In this document: piece by piece, positions 7,296-10,880 of the stretch
How positions within the stretch are numbered: the stretch's first letter is position 1
Layout: every line of letters starts with the position of its first letter
Assembly: GCA_027578815.1 (NCBI GenBank)
Contig: JANBTH010000820.1
Location: 1-10,880 of the forward strand
Origin: Coemansia sp. RSA 1804
Lineage: Eukaryota > Kickxellomycota > Kickxellomycetes > Kickxellales > Kickxellaceae
Length of the DNA stretch: 10,880 bases
Direction: 5' to 3'
Made by a program: the position numbers and the translations under genes
The notes under the pieces: model-generated
Databases searched by the model: none
What the model was told of the DNA's origin: nothing
The model's input: only the letters and a program-made list of their open reading frames with translations

Positions 7296-8072
7296 TCAGT
7301 CGTTTTCAAAGATATTTGCCTCGGTGCTGCCAATGATCTTTGCCAAGTACTCGTCTGGTGTCTCTTTGCAAACAAGATCACTCGTGTTTTTTGCAATCAG
7401 CCGTGCAGAAACTGTGTTGGATTCGTCGCTGCCAACATCAAAGTACGACAGTTTTGACCACGGCTCCTCCTCAAGCTTTTGCTGGATAAAAGCAACCGAT
7501 CTCTGCTGCAGACGCAGGGCCTCCTCGGCCTGTGCAGAACGCACAGTCACCTGAACAGTCTGCGCTTTGACTTCCTTTTTTTCATCGTCCTCGTCGTCCA
7601 TATCCAGTCTGCTCGCAGCACGCTCCTTTTCGGCAACCCGATCAAGATACTTGAGACTTGGCCGCAGTTGTGTCAGCTTTCCAATAGGGGTCAAGTGAAG
7701 TGCACCATCTACAACTACGCCGGCAGCATATGTGCTGCTCATTGGAATGTCCGAAGACACAAGCGTGGTGATGTCGAGCAGGCGACCGTTATCTCCCAGC
7801 CCAACTCCAAGCTCAAGTCCGCGTTCGCGGTTGTACATCGGACTCTGCACATCTAGCGCAATGTCCATTTCCATCTGTCCATGGATTGGCTTTATGCGGG
7901 CAACCTTTGGCAGCAAGATCCCGGGTGCTACAGTGCCCTCTTTTTGTAGATATTGCAAAATATGCAGGTTCTTTGATATTTGCTGTGTTAGATATACTGG
8001 GATCTCTGCAACAATCTCATCGTCGGGAAGACCGTATTCGGCGGCAGACTTTGTGGGGGTGTCAACATCCAT
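7296..8072 (-). CDS. RPC37: DNA-directed RNA polymerase III subunit RPC5 (Rpc37)
   Basis: This 258-residue protein is the RPC5/Rpc37 subunit, which forms a TFIIF-like heterodimer with RPC4/Rpc53 on RNA polymerase III and helps initiation, termination and reinitiation on tRNA and 5S genes in the nucleus. DDEIVAEIPVYL (17-28) matches the family's first strand. The block YAAGVVVDGALHLTPIG (115-131) followed by QLRPSLKYLD (135-144) is the signature shared with human RPC5. EEPWSKLSYFD (202-212) and TPDEYLAKI (238-246) follow as in the family. An acidic linker sits at about 156-166. The length matches yeast Rpc37 (282 residues) rather than human RPC5 (708), so the long C-terminal extension is absent. 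The open frame reaches a TTG at 8081, but the ATG at 8072, with A at -3 and G at +4, is the first Met after an in-frame stop. Confidence 0.92.
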   Translation of the reverse strand: MDVDTPTKSAAEYGLPDDEIVAEIPVYLTQQISKNLHILQYLQKEGTVAPGILLPKVARIKPIHGQMEMDIALDVQSPMYNRERGLELGVGLGDNGRLLDITTLVSSDIPMSSTYAAGVVVDGALHLTPIGKLTQLRPSLKYLDRVAEKERAASRLDMDDEDDEKKEVKAQTVQVTVRSAQAEEALRLQQRSVAFIQQKLEEEPWSKLSYFDVGSDESNTVSARLIAKNTSDLVCKETPDEYLAKIIGSTEANIFEND

Positions 8073-8483
8073 ATTTGCCAATACCGTTGTATTTTGCTGC
8101 AGTTATAGTCTTTTAATGAAATAATAGGTAACCGCCAAAACAAAATGATAAAGACCAAGCTAATATAGACATGTAGAGGAGTGTAGATGTGGATACGTGC
8201 AACTCAACGATAACCGTGCTTGTCTTTAAACGCCAGCACAAAATCGTAGCTACTCTGTTGGACACAGCAAAGGCAATGCCATTGAATAAATGGGCTGCGG
8301 TCACGTGCTATGAGCTCATAAATTGCCATGACGCCTTTGCATTGCGGAATTCAATGAGTGCTCAGCATAACTAGATCAGTCACTTTACTTTGCCGCAAGA
8401 TTGTTGCCAGCCCAGTATGATATAGTCGTTATTAAAAATCTCTAGATTGTTCAAAAGTAAGGAAGCGGATAGCAAGGTGTTTT
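8073..8483. promoter_or_regulatory. Divergent promoter region between RPC5 and TilS
   Basis: RPC5 runs leftward and TilS rightward from this stretch of 411 bases. It contains a palindromic E-box in the context GTCACGTG at 8300-8307, the consensus of Cbf1-type bHLH factors. There is no strong TATA element. Short frames on either strand have no protein-like character, so I see no extra gene. Confidence 0.5.
8300..8307. promoter_or_regulatory. CACGTG E-box (GTCACGTG)
   Basis: The octamer GTCACGTG fits the RTCACRTG consensus bound by Cbf1-like bHLH proteins in fungi. It lies about 230 bases upstream of RPC5 and 180 upstream of TilS. One octamer can occur by chance; function is inferred only from sequence. 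Confidence 0.35.
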
Positions 8484-10061
8484 ATGCAGACAGCGAACCA
8501 GATCATAAGACATGTACAGCGCCAGCTTTCTCGGCTTCAACTGACAGATAAGCGATTGCTGGTTGCTGTATCTGGCGGGGCTGATAGCATGGCGCTGGCA
8601 TATGTTATCAGTCGGGCAGCTGGACCGTCAAACTGCCATGCGGTGACAGTGGATCACGGGTTTAGGCCAGAAAGTGCGCAAGAAGCGCAGGATGTTGGGC
8701 GGTTTATGAGCGGGCTCGGCATATCGCACGAAGTACGAAGGTTGCGTTGGAGTAGTGAGGATGGCGCATCATCTCCGTTGCCTACAATTCATAAAATGGA
8801 GGAAGTGGCACGTGAGCGCAGATACCATGAGCTTGGAGCTGTTTGCCGAGAACAGGGGATTCACGCAGTACTGACGGGACACCATGCAGACGACCAGGCG
8901 GAAACATTTTTGCTGCGATTTATGCGCCAGAGCGGCGTCTACGGGATGGCGGGGATGCTGGCACAAGCTTCATTTCCAGTTGTACAGAATCGATCAAGTC
9001 ATTTCTCCCGGGACTGGCCAGAACTTGTAGTGGTCCGTCCATTGTTGAATATCGACAAGCAAGCAATCTACAACATGTGCAGATCAAAGGGGATTCGATG
9101 GCACGAGGATTCGAGCAACACAGATACTAGGATTAGAAGAAACAAGCTACGGCAGCTCATTAGCTCTAGGATCAACTCCACAGAGTCTCCGTTTAACAAG
9201 CAGAACATCTTGGACATATGCCTGGGGATGCAGAGACATCGGGCCTATATAAACGAAAAAGCCACTGGCCTGCTTTCGGATTATGCAAAACTTGATCTGA
9301 GCACTGGGACCGTGGTACTTCAGGCAAAAGTGCACGGTAGCGGCCATTCTGCCACATCATTGCCTCACTGGGCACGCAATGCTGCACTACACGAGCGAGT
9401 GATTGCCAGCACTGTTGGATGGATCAGAGGCAGAAGCCAGCCTCCAGAGCTTGTGCATTTACGCCGGTTTATGGATGCCATTGTCGACTATTATAAAGCG
9501 AATCTACACGATGATCCGTCTAATGAGCACAGTAAAAGCATTATAACGGCGATAAGCACAGCTGGGGTTTCATTATATCCACCAACGAAAAAACGCGGAT
9601 GGCTGTTCTGCAGACAAAAGCCCCGAGCTGGTGAAATAGAGAAATGTGGTGACAACTCATTAGGCGACCTTGTTGTGTGGGACAGACGGATTGCTGTCAG
9701 CGTACGGAGCAGCAACAGCTCTTCTGCGATTTCCACTGATTTGGCAAACATGCGATGGAGCGTACACGCACTTGTGGACTGCGCTAAACAGCCGTGGTAC
9801 GACAAGATTGATAGACATAAGCGGCTTATCCAAAAAGCCCGCAAGCACCTTGAGCCGTCAGCAGTTCAGGCCACTCAGCCAGTCGTTTGTGTGGAGATTC
9901 CGTATGAGGATGGCGGAATGCATGGCACACGTGTGTGTCCAATATATGCGTTTGGATATACTGTTGCCGACACGCTTGAAGCAAGGCGTCTTAGCGTGGA
10001 GATGCATATGCTTTGCAAAACACCCAGCACAGGGGCCTTTGAGGTTGTGGCTGCGCTATAG
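8484..10061 (+). CDS. tRNA(Ile)-lysidine synthase (TilS), probably mitochondrial
   Basis: TilS uses ATP and lysine to convert C34 of tRNA-Ile(CAU) to lysidine, so the tRNA reads AUA as isoleucine instead of AUG. The 525-residue protein carries the N-type ATP pyrophosphatase P-loop SGGADS at 30-35, GHHADDQAET at 132-141 (the family's second signature) and EDSSNTD...RNKLR at 208-223, which marks TilS among PP-loop enzymes. Residues 1-21 are free of acids and contain four Arg, so a mitochondrial presequence is plausible, although the P-loop starts soon after. The C-terminal 300 residues are divergent; WDRRIAVSV (399-407) is the best-conserved-looking part. An in-frame TAA lies upstream with no ATG in between, so this start is firm; its context (T at -3) is weak. 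The protein is longer than E. coli TilS (432). Lysidine in the organelle is inference from the family. Confidence 0.9.
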   Translation: MQTANQIIRHVQRQLSRLQLTDKRLLVAVSGGADSMALAYVISRAAGPSNCHAVTVDHGFRPESAQEAQDVGRFMSGLGISHEVRRLRWSSEDGASSPLPTIHKMEEVARERRYHELGAVCREQGIHAVLTGHHADDQAETFLLRFMRQSGVYGMAGMLAQASFPVVQNRSSHFSRDWPELVVVRPLLNIDKQAIYNMCRSKGIRWHEDSSNTDTRIRRNKLRQLISSRINSTESPFNKQNILDICLGMQRHRAYINEKATGLLSDYAKLDLSTGTVVLQAKVHGSGHSATSLPHWARNAALHERVIASTVGWIRGRSQPPELVHLRRFMDAIVDYYKANLHDDPSNEHSKSIITAISTAGVSLYPPTKKRGWLFCRQKPRAGEIEKCGDNSLGDLVVWDRRIAVSVRSSNSSSAISTDLANMRWSVHALVDCAKQPWYDKIDRHKRLIQKARKHLEPSAVQATQPVVCVEIPYEDGGMHGTRVCPIYAFGYTVADTLEARRLSVEMHMLCKTPSTGAFEVVAAL

Positions 10062-10620
10062 CCAAGCGCATGTGTATATTATTATCTTGCAAGCCATCCG
10101 TTTAAAATGGCGACATCTCCACGGGTTTTTAGATCAAGTTTTTATGGTGCGACATCAAGCACAGTAAAGACGCCTTTAGAACGGGCGCCGTCCTAGACAT
10201 TCAATGCAACAGCAGCTCTCTTTTTACAACATTTGCTTATCGAAATACAAAAATGCTAGATGGATTTAGTCATCCAGATAGACCACGATGTAGAAACTGA
10301 TATAAACATTCGGAAGTTTTTAAAAACCAGCTGATCTGTGGGAAAAAAGTAATGGCAACAAAAAGAGCGGGGGGTTTCTAAGCACAAAGATAGAAAAAAG
10401 GCATCAAAGCCAAAGTAAATGGGGGGAATGATAAAACCACCTGGCATGGTTTTTTTTCTTTCTCCGTTTACTTTTTCACTTTCTCCTTTATTTGTCTCAA
10501 ACGTAAACTATTTTTCTTTCATTTCTCTAGTTTTATTTACAGAAAGTATTCTTATTCCGCGTTATTACTTGTTAACTCTATCCGCTATTGCGAGGAATCC
10601 GACCTACCACTGCGTTCGAA
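10062..10620. promoter_or_regulatory. Spacer: TilS 3' flank and CBS upstream region
   Basis: This 559-base spacer should hold the end of the TilS transcript and the promoter of the CBS gene. From about 10448 to 10560 the plus strand is strongly CT-rich, like the DNA ahead of other starts here, and it ends 60 bases before the predicted CBS ATG. A 29-codon frame with a strong start context sits at 10107-10196 and is listed separately. The 105-codon frame at 10419-10736 mostly reads through the CT tract (Phe, Ser, Leu) and is not believed. Confidence 0.45.
10107..10196 (+). CDS. Candidate small ORF, 29 residues
   Basis: An ATG in the context AAAATGG (A at -3, G at +4) opens a 29-codon frame that ends in TAG at 10194-10196. 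It begins MATSPRVFRSSFYG and is Ser/Thr/Arg-rich with a single acidic residue, Glu25. I recognise no family. It could be a translated small peptide, a first exon with an unseen splice (a GTAAAG lies inside), or chance sequence in the TilS 3' flank. Confidence 0.18.
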   Translation: MATSPRVFRSSFYGATSSTVKTPLERAPS

Positions 10621-10880
10621 ATGTACGACCAGGAAATGTCCTGCACCTGCGACGTAGCGCCGGGCAACGAGTCGCACCGCCACCGCAATCTGTACGTATA
10701 ACTTACCATATCGATATGTCTTTGCGGTTTATATAAGGAAGACTGACTAATATTGGGCTTTTGTCCTGATTGAGCTCTGCTTTGCTATTCTATATAACGA
10801 TACTCCATGTAGGGAGCAAGAGCCTCGGATCCTAGACAGCATTCTAGAGCATATTGGAAACACGCCGCTTGTCCGCCTGA
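10621..10880 (+). CDS. Cystathionine beta-synthase, N-terminal part, with one predicted intron
   Basis: The right edge encodes RILDSILEHIGNTPLVRL in frame, the start of the fold-type II PLP domain of cystathionine beta-synthase, which condenses serine and homocysteine in the cytosol. IGNTPLVRL is shared with cysteine synthases, but the ILDSILEHI lead-in fits CBS better. No ATG lies in that frame after the stop at 10748-10750, so an intron is needed. I propose exon 1 at 10621-10691 (first ATG after an in-frame stop), a 121-base intron with donor GTACGT (10692) and acceptor TAG (10810-10812), and a possible branch site CTGACTAA at 10743-10750. The phases agree (CT plus G) and join to NLEQEPRILD. 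Exon 1 begins MYDQEMSCTC and contains HRHR, reminiscent of the haem-binding leader of animal CBS. A different acceptor, after 10774 with donor GTATAA, also keeps frame. The gene continues off the window. Confidence 0.65.
10692..10812 (+). other. Predicted spliceosomal intron in the CBS gene
   Basis: The donor GTACGT, the branch-like CTGACTAA and the acceptor TAG bound a 121-base intron that restores frame between the first ATG exon and the CBS domain. The branch site lies about 60 bases from this acceptor and another AG (10773-10774) comes first, so the exact acceptor is uncertain. Confidence 0.45.

Noticed and set aside
9670..10167. 165-codon plus-strand frame overlapping the TilS 3' end
   Set aside because: Most of it overlaps TilS in another frame. 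The extension past 10061 has no recognisable domain.
10419..10736. 105-codon plus-strand frame upstream of CBS
   Set aside because: It reads through the CT tract and then out of frame across the predicted CBS exon 1 and intron; it has no protein-like features.
1..10880. CRISPR arrays, insertion sequences, terminal repeats, tRNA or rRNA genes, phage or integrated viral genes
   Set aside because: I looked on both strands and saw no regularly spaced repeats, transposase motifs, RNA gene signatures or viral proteins; the content is ordinary fungal nuclear DNA.

Overview
The window looks like nuclear DNA of a fungus, most likely an early-diverging one. I favour a Kickxellales/Coemansia-like zoopagomycete, but that placement is an impression. 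Every recognisable product is eukaryotic: the mismatch-repair protein MLH1, RNA polymerase III subunit RPC5/Rpc37, mitoribosomal protein mS35, a probable mitochondrial TilS, and the start of cystathionine beta-synthase. Genes are compact and largely intronless, with short spacers and CT-rich stretches ahead of several start codons. I see no operons, insertion sequences, tRNAs or CRISPR arrays.

Layout, left to right. Positions 1-485 hold AT-rich and purine/pyrimidine-skewed non-coding DNA, with a possible start of a leftward gene at the extreme edge. Two leftward seven-transmembrane receptor-like genes follow (486-1571 and 1967-3034). They are clear tandem duplicates: about 51% identical by my hand count over 285 ungapped residues. 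Next is leftward MLH1 (3469-6021), whose upstream region (6022-6432) is shared with the rightward gene for mS35 (6433-7194). mS35 converges on leftward RPC5 (7296-8072) across only 101 bases. RPC5 in turn diverges from rightward TilS (8484-10061). After a 559-base spacer, the first coding exon of a rightward cystathionine beta-synthase is predicted at 10621-10691, with a second exon starting at 10813 and running off the window.

The neighbours do not form a pathway. mS35 and TilS both point to mitochondrial translation, RPC5 to tRNA/5S transcription, MLH1 to DNA repair, and CBS to sulfur amino acids. The least explained elements are the 7TM pair, an upstream ORF whose stop overlaps the second receptor's start codon, and the N-terminal Cys/His-containing leader predicted for CBS, which resembles the haem-binding leader of animal CBS. 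I found no convincing wholly new multi-gene system. Two of the longest open frames begin at TTG, so I moved those starts to the first ATG (7TM-B and RPC5).
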